The notes beneath the pieces were generated by a model. That model searched no databases and had not been told where the DNA came from. It saw only the letters and a list, made by a program, of their open reading frames with translations. Shown here one piece after another: positions 1 to 5,799 of a stretch of 8,091 nucleotides of DNA; position 1 is the first letter of the stretch; the number at the start of each line of letters is the position of its first letter. Origin of the DNA: Spirochaetota bacterium (GTDB lineage Bacteria; Spirochaetota; Spirochaetia; Treponematales; UBA12059). Location of the stretch: assembly GCA_029565815.1 (NCBI GenBank), contig JAKQNL010000360.1:1-8091 (forward strand), in the 5' to 3' direction. The translations under genes and the position numbers were made by a program.

Positions 1-466
1 TACTTGCCGCTGGATCGACAGAACCAGGTTCGGGAAAAAAGAGATATGCTCTTAGCTCGTTGGCAGCGACAGTATACCCAAAGGTACAGATATAAAACGG
101 AATATCTCCAACACCAGGAAGCGAAAGCGTTATTTTCGCATTCAGTTCATGCCTAGTGTCCTCGGCATACAGATGCGCATTGCTTCTGATCCACTTTACC
201 ACTTCGTTCATCGCATCGGCATACATCTTCATCTCCATCGCCGAATCGATGAATTCTTTGCTGGTTTGAACATCGGGAAGACTCAAGGCCTTGCCGCTTT
301 CCATAGGAATCATGGAAAAATAAAGCGCTGGCGTGTTGCTTAACAACTCATCTAAAGTTGCCGGTGTTTCCACAGCAGGCTATACATCGCAGCCTGCAAC
401 AAGCAAGCAAAAGCTGGCCGCAAGAAAAAAGCTTGCAAGCATCCTGGTAATGCGTTCCTGATTCAT
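1..466 (-). pseudogene. Lipoprotein gene with in-frame amber codon, 3' end beyond window
   Basis: Reading the minus strand from ATG at 466-464 gives a classic lipoprotein signal peptide: a basic start (MNQERITRM), a hydrophobic core and the lipobox LVAGC, so Cys26 would be lipidated. A strong AAGGAG site lies at 478-473, six bases before the ATG. Two codons after the Cys the frame meets TAG (382-380), then stays open for 126 codons to the window edge. That open part begins PAVETPATLDELL, the expected hydrophilic linker after a lipobox, so both halves clearly belong to one gene. A single C-to-T change of CAG (Gln) to TAG would explain it. TAG is a normal stop in two neighbouring genes, so genome-wide recoding is unlikely. 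I recognise no domain family in the mature part. It is divergent to the histidine kinase gene. It is either a recent point-mutation pseudogene, an amber-suppressed or reinitiating gene (GTG at 373-371), or a sequencing error. Confidence 0.8.
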
Positions 467-472
467 AATATT

Positions 473-478
473 CTCCTT
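473..478 (-). promoter_or_regulatory. Ribosome binding site of the lipoprotein gene
   Basis: AAGGAG on the minus strand, spaced six bases from the ATG at 466. It fixes the lipoprotein start and shows that the reading frame later broken by TAG is a genuine translated start. Confidence 0.75.
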
Positions 479-646
479 ATAAGCACAGTTACCACTCTCT
501 TAGACTGTAGCTCCGGCAAAGATCGATTGGTATTAGGAAAAAACGCATATCCATTACGGATTCTCATAGTGATACTTTAAAAAAACGAAGCGCAAGTTCA
601 TCCATATAGGTGAGCAATATTCAAGCGTGGGTTCAGCCAAGCGCCA

Positions 647-657
647 GTTTCAGAAAC
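647..657. promoter_or_regulatory. 11-bp perfect palindrome in divergent intergenic region
   Basis: GTTTC-A-GAAAC lies in the 247-bp region between the divergent lipoprotein and kinase genes, 57 bases before the kinase ATG. A second small inverted repeat, AGCAAG-CAC-CTTGCT, is at 670-684. Either could be an operator or leader hairpin; the first is the more operator-like. I see no convincing sigma-70 promoter in this gap. Short palindromes arise by chance, so confidence is low. Confidence 0.22.
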
Positions 658-713
658 ACTGCAAGCCACAGCAAGCACCTTGCTTAGGCGGAATTGGCGT
701 ATTAGCATAGGGC

Positions 714-1976
714 ATGGCAAAATTCAAACAAAGCACCTTCAGGGTTCTGGCTATCGTAGCCGTTACGAGCCTGGGCTTTGGCCTGTACGCAAGCGTTTTT
801 TTAGCCTCATCCAGGGCCAATAGCGCCCAGCAATCGCTTTCTGGCGCATTCCACACCGAAGCCATCGCCTTGGTTGCCAGCTTGTTGGATCGCCCTAGCG
901 CTTATGAGGAACTGCTTGGCGCACAATCTGGCGGCCAGGATATACAGGAAGCCTTACAGGATTTCTTTAGGTTTGCGCCGCTGATTTGGTTTAATGCAAG
1001 CGATACTCCTGTAACCCGCCTCGCAAGCGCATACAAAACCTGGGAAGCCCTTGTTGCCGGCAATAAGCTTGCGCCCGAAAGCCGGCAGAACCGGGAAGCG
1101 GCAACGATGGAGCTTGCCTCAGCCTACCTTGATGCTGTGCGACTGCTCAATCGAGCCGGGGAGCGCATACGGGTGGCCTTTGACCTAACCTTTTTGTTCC
1201 TGGGTTTTTTCCTTAGCCTGAGCGCCGCGGCAAGCGTTTGGATTCTGGCCAGGCTTAGGGAATCGCAACTGAAAGAGAATTTGTCGCACGAAGCTTTTGT
1301 AAGAACTCTGCAGGTGGAGGAGGCAACCAGGAAGGCAGTAGCCTTGGAACTGCACGATGACCTGGCTCAGGACATAGCCGCGGCAAAAATGCTGTGTGAA
1401 CGAAGTATCATCTCAAGCCAGAACGAGCTACAAGCCAGGGCGGCCGCCATACTGGCCGGTGTGAACAAAAAAATCAGGCTGATTAGTTCCGAACTCAGGC
1501 CACCGGAGCTGGACACCCTTGGCCTGAGAGCGGCGCTACAAGCCATCTGCGCGGAAGCGGCACAGCGCTTTGATTTCATACTGCGCTATGAAGGGCCTAC
1601 GCAAATCCAAAGGCTAGGAGAAGAAACGGAGCTGGGAATCTACCGCATCATGCGCGAGGCTACTTCCAACGCCGCAAAGTACGCCACAAGCGCAACGGGC
1701 ACGTTGAGCTGTGCCATCCATACAGACGATAGAGGCCAACTATGCCTACTGGTACAATTACATGACGATGGACATGCACCAGATCCGGCCAGAAGCGCAA
1801 TTCCCTGCGAGCAAAGCGTACGCGGCAGCCGCTTGGGCGTACAGGCCATGAGCGAACGAGCCAAGGCCATAGGCGCATCGCTCACGGTAGACCTCCAGCC
1901 GGAAGGTTCTACGGTAACACTGGAGCTGCGTATCAATGGCAAAACCGAAACACCCCCGACAAGGAGCAATCCATGA
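714..1976 (+). CDS. Two-component sensor histidine kinase, NarX/DesK (HisKA_3) type
   Basis: Membrane sensor kinase of 420 residues that would phosphorylate the response regulator encoded next. TM1 is about residues 10-31 and TM2 about 157-179, bracketing an extracytoplasmic sensor of about 125 residues, mostly helical, that I cannot assign to a named family. No HAMP or PAS is evident: TM2 leads through a short linker into the HisKA_3 dimerisation helix, where ELHDDLAQD places the phospho-acceptor at His214. The HATPase_c part has the N box around Asn319 (REATSNAAKYA), G1 at Asp351-Gly353 (HDDG) and G2 at 371-375 (GSRLG, followed by VQAMSERAKAIGASL). The start is the first possible one, because an in-frame TAG lies at 708-710; its ribosome site is weak. 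The stop overlaps the regulator start as ATGA. The signal sensed is unknown. Confidence 0.93.
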   Translation: MAKFKQSTFRVLAIVAVTSLGFGLYASVFLASSRANSAQQSLSGAFHTEAIALVASLLDRPSAYEELLGAQSGGQDIQEALQDFFRFAPLIWFNASDTPVTRLASAYKTWEALVAGNKLAPESRQNREAATMELASAYLDAVRLLNRAGERIRVAFDLTFLFLGFFLSLSAAASVWILARLRESQLKENLSHEAFVRTLQVEEATRKAVALELHDDLAQDIAAAKMLCERSIISSQNELQARAAAILAGVNKKIRLISSELRPPELDTLGLRAALQAICAEAAQRFDFILRYEGPTQIQRLGEETELGIYRIMREATSNAAKYATSATGTLSCAIHTDDRGQLCLLVQLHDDGHAPDPARSAIPCEQSVRGSRLGVQAMSERAKAIGASLTVDLQPEGSTVTLELRINGKTETPPTRSNP

Positions 1977-2638
1977 GTGCAACCATCATCATCGATGACC
2001 ATCCGCTGTTCAGGGGCGGCTTACGGGCCGCGCTGGAATCTGCAGGCGGATTTGGAACCTGCCTGGAAGCGGGTAGCGTCGCCGAAGCCTGCGCTGCCAT
2101 CGATAAAGCAAACGCGGGAAACGGATGCCTAGCCATCATCGATATAAACCTACCCGACGGAACGGGCTTCGAAGTAGCGGAACGCTACGCAAGAACGAGT
2201 GGATTCCGCTGCCTGATGCTATCCATGCACACCGATAGGCCCATGGCCATAAAAGCGCTTAAGCTGGGCGCAAACGGCTATGCATCGAAGCAAGTTGACC
2301 TGGAAGTTCTTATAGCCGGCCTGCGCCTGGTATCGCTTAACCAGCTTTTTATCGAGGGGGAAATACTAAAAGATATTATAACCCCATTCATATCCATGGC
2401 CGGCAAAGAGCGGGACGCCCTGGCCCAGCTGGAAATTCTCAATCAGCGCGAGCGCGAGACCTTCCTGCACATCGTCCGCGGGCATACCACCAAGGAAATA
2501 AGCGCAGCCATGGGCATAAGCCAACGGAGCGCGGAAAACTATGTAAGCTCGGTATATACCAAGCTGAAAAAAAGCACGGAAGCTGCATTGGTATGCCTTG
2601 CCATACAGGGAAGGCTTATCTCTCCGTGGGACGATTAG
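1973..2638 (+). CDS. NarL/LuxR-family response regulator
   Basis: Cytoplasmic DNA-binding response regulator of 221 residues, partner of the kinase just upstream. The receiver domain (about 1-125) has the acidic pair Asp8/Asp9 (IIIDDHPLF), the phospho-acceptor Asp57 (IIDINLPDGTG), the switch Ser84 (LMLSMH) and the conserved Lys106 (YASK). A linker follows, then a LuxR-type helix-turn-helix at about 154-212 with the typical LNQRERETF start and the KEISAAMGISQRSAENYVSSVYTKL recognition region. All residues needed for phosphotransfer are present. Translation is coupled: AAGGAG lies at 1961-1966 inside the kinase gene and ATG overlaps the kinase TGA. The length is normal for the family. Targets are not known; the divergent lipoprotein gene is an obvious candidate by position only. 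It ends in TAG, used here as an ordinary stop. Confidence 0.95.
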   Translation: MSATIIIDDHPLFRGGLRAALESAGGFGTCLEAGSVAEACAAIDKANAGNGCLAIIDINLPDGTGFEVAERYARTSGFRCLMLSMHTDRPMAIKALKLGANGYASKQVDLEVLIAGLRLVSLNQLFIEGEILKDIITPFISMAGKERDALAQLEILNQRERETFLHIVRGHTTKEISAAMGISQRSAENYVSSVYTKLKKSTEAALVCLAIQGRLISPWDD

Positions 2639-2671
2639 CGACGCCGCAGAACGCTCCCGGCCTGTCGCTAT

Positions 2672-2691
2672 GCTGGCGGAAAACTGCCGGC
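2672..2691. terminator. Hairpin between convergent genes
   Basis: GCTGGCGG-AAAA-CTGCCGGC folds into an eight-pair stem (two G-T pairs) with a tetraloop. It sits in the 54-bp gap between the convergent response regulator and ECF-S-like genes, where a bidirectional terminator would be expected. There is no T tract on either side, so an intrinsic terminator is only a possibility. Confidence 0.3.
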
Positions 2692-2692
2692 C

Positions 2693-3343
2693 TTACAGCT
2701 GGCCGCGTTCAGCCGATGCAGCTTCATCTGTATCGAGCAAAGGCCTGCCGGGAAACGGCCCAAGATAGCGCCAGAAGTACATTGCCGCCAAAACCGCCGG
2801 AGCCTTGTCCACCAGATTAACCACAAAGCGGCCCAAGAATGCGGCCGAGAAGATATTGTCGAATATGAGAGCAAAGCCCATTACAATCACGTCGATGTTG
2901 GTTGCAGTACCGCCGCCAAACACCAGCGTGGCTATGATGGCGCCCAATAGGCTGTTGGCAAAAGCCACCAAAAGCGTTGCCGCGACAAAGTTCAAGGGCG
3001 TACTGAATTTGCCCATACGTATCATGCGGAAAACAATGACTGCAGTGGCCATGCCGCACAGCGCAAACGGCAGATGACGCCAAGGAAAACCGTACATGAG
3101 CTCGGCGTAGAAATTGGTCATGAACGCTGTAGCGAGGCCATAAGGCCAACCCAGGCAAGCTGCCATGGCAGTGAAAATGCTATCCAGGAACAGGGGAATT
3201 TCCGTTAGTACTATCAAATGGTTAAGAGCCAGGTTAATGCCGGGGAAGACCAGAACCGTGGCGAGAAGCCTTAGCCATGTCTTGCGCCAAAAAGCCCTGT
3301 GCCTCTGTGTATCGATTAAAAGCATGGCTTTAGTGTAAGCCAT
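2693..3343 (-). CDS. Six-helix membrane protein, ECF transporter S-component-like
   Basis: Integral membrane protein of 216 residues when started at the ATG at 3343-3341, which has AAGGG a few bases upstream. The frame stays open to a TTG at 3361 that lacks a comparable site. Hydrophobic segments are near residues 24-41, 43-65, 67-84, 92-107, 118-143 and 150-178. The stretch LIVLTEIPLFLDSIFTAMAACLGWPYG, with an early Pro/Asp-containing helix and a Gly-rich turn, resembles substrate-binding (S) components of energy-coupling factor transporters, which capture vitamins or other micronutrients and use a shared energising module encoded elsewhere. No ATPase or T-component is in this window, so the substrate cannot be named. 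It follows the epimerase gene by 39 bp on the same strand, so the two are probably cotranscribed. The family call rests on helix pattern and style rather than a diagnostic motif; it could be another polytopic sensor or transporter. Confidence 0.6.
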   Translation of the reverse strand: MAYTKAMLLIDTQRHRAFWRKTWLRLLATVLVFPGINLALNHLIVLTEIPLFLDSIFTAMAACLGWPYGLATAFMTNFYAELMYGFPWRHLPFALCGMATAVIVFRMIRMGKFSTPLNFVAATLLVAFANSLLGAIIATLVFGGGTATNIDVIVMGFALIFDNIFSAAFLGRFVVNLVDKAPAVLAAMYFWRYLGPFPGRPLLDTDEAASAERGQL

Positions 3344-3382
3344 GGAATCCCTTGCCAGCAAGCGAAACTAGTAATGCCCCCC

Positions 3383-4354
3383 CTAAACGCATTGATCTAT
3401 CGCGTCCTTAATGGCCAAGCGCACATCGTCGGGGCCGTAGCCCAGGGCTTTCATGGAAGGTTCAGGGTCTATGTAGGCATCGCGGTACAGGATATCCGCC
3501 AGGTGGCCAAGGGACAGCCCGCCCTCCTTGCCCAGTTTCCTGAGCTTAGATTCCAGGGCCTTACAGCCCAGGGTAAAGACGAATTTCGGCGCATGCACCA
3601 GCCTTATCGCGCCGCCCATGCTGGATTGTACCATGGGCAAAAATTCCGACCAGGCCATGTTTATGCCGCCTATGGGCCAGGCTCTGCCTCCTGGCGAGCC
3701 TTCAAGCGCGCCGGCCGCGGCCTGCGCCACCTGCTTGACCGTAACCATGGCCGTGCCGCCATGCCTGAGCGGGAAGAATACAACCCGGCCCATATTGCGC
3801 AGCATCTCGATGAGAAAAGTCCACAGGGGCTTTCGGCCAGGCATGGTTCCGAATATGTAGGGCAGTTCCAAAACACCCGTGCTGAAATCCGGCCCGTGCA
3901 TTGCAAGCACCGCCCGCTTTTGTTCCAGCCTACTGCGTATGTACGGATGCCTCTGCCCGAGTTTCAGGCTCGGCCACAGCCCGTCGCAATAGGTAAAGTA
4001 CGGCCCGCACACCAGGGCTTTGCGTATGCCCGCCCTGCGCGCCAGCGCAAGGACGCGTTCACACTGGATAACGTTTGCCTCATGGAATTTCGGGTATGCA
4101 GGCGCGTCCAGCACGGCCCTGTCATCCAGGCCGGCCGCGTAAAACAGCGCATCGTGGCCCCGGAGCAGAGCCAACAGCTCATCGTCCTTCATGGTGAAGA
4201 TATTGCCAAGCGCGCAGGGTACGGAATCCGGCAATAGCTTTTCCACCGGAAGGGGCGGCAGGGCCACGGTGGATACGGAATGCCCCCTGGCCAGAAGCTC
4301 GTTCAGGGTATGCCAGCCAAGAAGCCCGGTACCGCCCACAATGAAAACCTTCAT
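3383..4354 (-). CDS. NAD-dependent epimerase/dehydratase-like (extended SDR) protein
   Basis: Cytoplasmic Rossmann-fold protein of 323 residues, normal length for extended short-chain dehydrogenases. The dinucleotide-binding motif is at the extreme N terminus (VFIVGGTGLLGWHT, residues 4-16) and the middle has the family-typical GVLELPYIFGTMPGR (160-174). The usual active-site pair Tyr-x-x-x-Lys is altered: the best match is Tyr138-Ile-Arg-Ser-Arg142, so the catalytic lysine seems to be an arginine. It may therefore be an atypical reductase or a NAD(P)-binding sensor such as those in the NmrA/atypical group; the substrate is unknown. The ATG has an AAGGA site seven bases upstream. It is the first gene of a likely two-gene unit with the ECF-S-like membrane protein. 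The stop is TAG. Confidence 0.85.
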   Translation of the reverse strand: MKVFIVGGTGLLGWHTLNELLARGHSVSTVALPPLPVEKLLPDSVPCALGNIFTMKDDELLALLRGHDALFYAAGLDDRAVLDAPAYPKFHEANVIQCERVLALARRAGIRKALVCGPYFTYCDGLWPSLKLGQRHPYIRSRLEQKRAVLAMHGPDFSTGVLELPYIFGTMPGRKPLWTFLIEMLRNMGRVVFFPLRHGGTAMVTVKQVAQAAAGALEGSPGGRAWPIGGINMAWSEFLPMVQSSMGGAIRLVHAPKFVFTLGCKALESKLRKLGKEGGLSLGHLADILYRDAYIDPEPSMKALGYGPDDVRLAIKDAIDQCV

Positions 4355-4427
4355 GCAGTATCCTTTTCCATAATCAGCATACGCTTACAGTATTGCACGC
4401 GCCAGCGATCGTAGCGGAAAGCCCACA

Positions 4428-4500
4428 GCGCCCAAGGGGCGCGAGGACTTGGAGCGTAGAGCGCGGCGCCGCGCCCTTATCCTACCTAGGGGTCAGACCC
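4428..4500. repeat. Cluster of three palindromes in intergenic region
   Basis: Three inverted repeats lie within 73 bp: GCGCCC-AAG-GGGCGC (4428-4442), the perfect 14-bp palindrome GCGCGGCGCCGCGC (4461-4474), and GGGTC-A-GACCC (4490-4500). The surrounding sequence is much more GC-rich than the toxin-antitoxin leader downstream. They occupy the gap between the vapC remnant stop and the epimerase start. On the minus strand they could end transcription from the remnant or form structure ahead of the epimerase. The GGGGTCAGACCC word resembles a short intergenic motif I associate with mobile or REP-like sequences; that link is from memory. Confidence 0.45.
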
Positions 4501-4517
4501 TGTCCAGGCGGCCGGGC

Positions 4518-4820
4518 TTAAAGCATCTTCACGCGTAGCCCGGGGAAGCGGCCAAAGCCTGCGCCGGCTGTTAGCAGTTCTGCATCAGGACGAATGGCAG
4601 AAGCTGCCAAAAGCGCATCGGGTACATCGTTTCCAATGCAGGAGCACAGCTGGCTTAGATGCTTAAAAACACCAAAGGTCATAGCATCGACATCTGCATA
4701 AACAGCCGCAGGTTGCTCTTCAATATGAACGATGAATCGCCAGGCTTCCTCGACAGTCGAAGGGGTTTTGAAAATGCGAGGGTTCGTAACTAAGCGCAAA
4801 AACGAAGCAGCAACAGATGC
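4518..4820 (-). pseudogene. 5'-truncated PIN-domain (VapC-type) toxin remnant
   Basis: The minus-strand frame from the element boundary at 4820 to TAA at 4520-4518 encodes 100 residues that match the C-terminal two thirds of a PIN-domain RNase toxin: FLRLVTNPRIFKTPSTVEEAW near the new N terminus, then PDALLAASA with the third acidic residue, then LLTAGAGFGRFPGLRV at the end. About 40-50 N-terminal residues, including the first catalytic Asp and the Glu, are missing. The motif that normally reads T-x-D-x-D-F is TAGAGF, so another active-site acid has also been lost. A TTG at 4799-4797 could start a 93-residue peptide, but the homology continues upstream of it to the breakpoint, where the frame runs into TAG formed by the inverted repeat. 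No antitoxin gene accompanies it. A nonfunctional relic is the best reading. Confidence 0.8.
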
Positions 4821-4838
4821 CTAGTGTTACGAAGCTTT
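4821..4838 (+). repeat. Left terminal inverted repeat
   Basis: 18-bp arm that pairs perfectly with 4954-4971; further imperfect matches run inward to about 4850. Confidence 0.85.
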
Positions 4839-4953
4839 GGGATAATGGAGCAGAACGTCATGTGCCTTTCGGTACTTCTTGTAGGATGAAGCAAGAAATA
4901 CTCTGTAAGGAATTAAATCATTACGGTACATTATATTACAACACAATCATCCG

Positions 4954-4971
4954 AAAGCTTCGTAACACTAG
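4954..4971 (-). repeat. Right terminal inverted repeat
   Basis: Exact reverse complement of 4821-4838. Complementarity stops at the outer edge (4972 against 4820). Confidence 0.85.
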
Positions 4972-4987
4972 AGAAGCCGTAACACCT

Positions 4988-5031
4988 ATTTATGTACTTT
5001 ACTTTTGTCCATTTATACTTTATTTTTGTCT
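4988..5031 (+). promoter_or_regulatory. Tandem 23/21-bp repeat, likely operator/promoter of toxin-antitoxin operon
   Basis: Two adjacent copies of ATTTAT(GT)ACTTTAyTTTTGTCy lie at 4988-5010 and 5011-5031. They differ by a GT insertion in the first copy and two pyrimidine changes. They end three bases before the AAGGAGG of the antitoxin gene. Toxin-antitoxin operons are usually autoregulated by the antitoxin or the complex binding repeats that overlap the promoter, and this position fits. A weak promoter reading within the repeats is TTTACT (4998-5003) with TATTTT (5021-5026) 17 bases later, which would be occluded by bound protein. The repeat is directly visible; the operator role is inferred. 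Confidence 0.55.
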
Positions 5032-5044
5032 AAAAGGAGGCACT

Positions 5045-5314
5045 ATGCTAAACAGGCAATGGACAGCCGCCGAGGCAAAACAGCGTTTCTCGGACTTGCT
5101 TGACGCATCAGGTACCGAGCCTCAGCTGATTCTGCGTCACGGAAAACCGGCGGGCGTGCTGGTAAACTGGCAGCTATTTGAGGCCAATAGCCGCGCGTTC
5201 AAGCCGGGCTTGGTATCGTACCTAGATGAGCTTGCTGACATCAACCTGCGCGAAGGAGACTTTGAGCTTTTACCCAGAACGAACCGTTTCGACAACTCGC
5301 CGGATTTTTCATGA
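5045..5314 (+). CDS. Phd/YefM-family antitoxin
   Basis: Antitoxin of 89 residues that would bind and neutralise the VapC toxin encoded immediately after it, and repress the operon. The N-terminal part WTAAEAKQRFSDLLDAS then PQLILRHGKPAGVLV (about 6-40) is the characteristic Phd/YefM DNA-binding and dimerisation fold. The C-terminal tail DFELLPRTNRFDNSPDF (72-88) is the kind of flexible segment that wraps the PIN toxin. The ATG at 5045 is chosen because AAGGAGG (5034-5040) precedes it and the family begins here. The frame is open further back to 4817, but that stretch lies in the MITE-like element and repeat region and is not protein-like. The stop overlaps the toxin start as ATGA, the usual coupling that keeps antitoxin in excess. 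Confidence 0.92.
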   Translation: MLNRQWTAAEAKQRFSDLLDASGTEPQLILRHGKPAGVLVNWQLFEANSRAFKPGLVSYLDELADINLREGDFELLPRTNRFDNSPDFS

Positions 5315-5712
5315 ACTCCATTCTTGTCGACACCTGCGTTCTGAGCGAGATAATGCGCCCCCGGCCCGACCCGGCAGTAGCTGCCTGGTTTAGAACCCTG
5401 TCCACGGTTTGCCTGAGCGTCATAAGCGTGGAAGAGATTATATCGGGACTGAGGCGCAAAGCCATGTACGAAAAAGAGGCTTGGTTCCACCGCTTTTGCG
5501 CAGGCTGTGCCGTGGTTCATCAGGTAGACATGGAGATGGCCATCTGGACCGGCGAAGCTCGCGGCAGATTGGCGGCGGGAGGACGGGTTGCCCACCAGGC
5601 AGAAGCCCTTATCGCGGCCACCGCCTGGCGTCACGGCCTTGTTTTGGCAACCCGCAACGTCAGGGACTTTGAGGGCTTCGGTATAGCGCTAATCAACCCG
5701 TTTGATGCGTAA
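5311..5712 (+). CDS. vapC: VapC-family PIN-domain ribonuclease toxin
   Basis: Toxin of 133 residues, full length for the FitB-like VapC group. PIN nucleases cleave RNA, often tRNA or rRNA, using a cluster of acidic residues that bind Mg2+. Visible here are Asp7 (ILVDTCVLSE), Glu42 (SVISVEEIISG) and Asp119 (TRNVRDFEG). The third acid, normally Asp in a DALIAATA motif, is Glu98 (QAEALIAATA), a conservative but unusual change. The C terminus ALINPFDA is typical. ATG overlaps the antitoxin TGA. It belongs to a different PIN subgroup from the remnant at 4518-4820, so it is not a recent duplicate of it. It is probably active, with some doubt from Glu98. Confidence 0.93.
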   Translation: MNSILVDTCVLSEIMRPRPDPAVAAWFRTLSTVCLSVISVEEIISGLRRKAMYEKEAWFHRFCAGCAVVHQVDMEMAIWTGEARGRLAAGGRVAHQAEALIAATAWRHGLVLATRNVRDFEGFGIALINPFDA

Positions 5713-5750
5713 GTTTACATCCAGCTCTTTTGCGCTCTGAAATTCTACTA

Positions 5751-5756
5751 TATACT
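5751..5756 (+). promoter_or_regulatory. Probable -10 box of the nqr operon
   Basis: TATACT lies in the AT-richer part of the 87-bp gap between vapC and nqrB. The only -35 candidate is weak: TTGCGC at 5730-5735, spaced 15. A start near 5763 would give a leader of about 37 bases to the GTG. It implies that nqrB can begin its own transcript independently of the toxin-antitoxin genes. Confidence 0.4.
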
Positions 5757-5787
5757 GTGCCTGTCCGCTGTGCCCCAACGTTTTCCG

Positions 5788-5793
5788 AAGGAG
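5788..5793 (+). promoter_or_regulatory. Ribosome binding site that decides the nqrB start
   Basis: AAGGAG, six bases before GTG at 5800. It lies inside the longer frame that would begin at GTG 5770, which has no comparable site, so 5800 is preferred. ATG ATG at 5818 is further downstream and lacks a site. Confidence 0.7.
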
Positions 5794-5799
5794 CTTCCG

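Larger units (their letters stand above)
4821..4971. mobile_element. 151-bp MITE-like element with terminal inverted repeats
   Basis: The first 18 bases, CTAGTGTTACGAAGCTTT (4821-4838), are repeated exactly in inverted orientation at 4954-4971. Weaker complementarity carries on inward, about 26 of 30 positions in total, and ends abruptly at the outer edges. The roughly 115-bp interior is AT-rich and has no recognisable gene, and no transposase is nearby, so this looks like a non-autonomous miniature element. If the outer CTAG is a target duplication, the element would begin TG and end CA. Its left edge is exactly where the vapC remnant loses homology, so insertion, or a deletion using the element as an end, removed the toxin's N terminus. 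It also puts AT-rich DNA just upstream of the antitoxin promoter region. Confidence 0.72.

Noticed and set aside
149..343. Plus-strand open frame of 64 codons
   Set aside because: Antisense to the lipoprotein frame, with no ribosome site or recognisable protein features.
431..440. Perfect palindrome GCTTGCAAGC
   Set aside because: It falls inside the lipoprotein signal peptide codons (Ala-Ser next to Met-Leu) and is probably a by-product of codon content.
3344..3361. TTG start six residues upstream for the ECF-S-like protein
   Set aside because: The ATG at 3343 has an AAGGG site in front of it; the TTG does not.
3374..4237. Plus-strand open frame of 287 codons opposite the epimerase gene
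   Set aside because: Long, but the minus strand encodes a clear Rossmann-fold protein; the antisense product is rich in Arg, Gln, His and Pro with no family pattern and no good ribosome site.
4797..4799. TTG start of an intact 93-residue minus-strand protein
   Set aside because: PIN homology (FLR before LVTNPRIF) continues upstream past the TTG to the element edge, so this is an internal codon of a truncated gene.
4817..5044. 76-residue N-terminal extension of the antitoxin
   Set aside because: The frame is open by chance through the MITE-like element and the tandem repeat; Phd family proteins begin at 5045, where AAGGAGG is correctly placed.
5770..5799. Ten-residue longer nqrB start at GTG 5770
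   Set aside because: The AAGGAG at 5788-5793 would lie inside the coding region and points to GTG 5800; 5770 has no site of its own.
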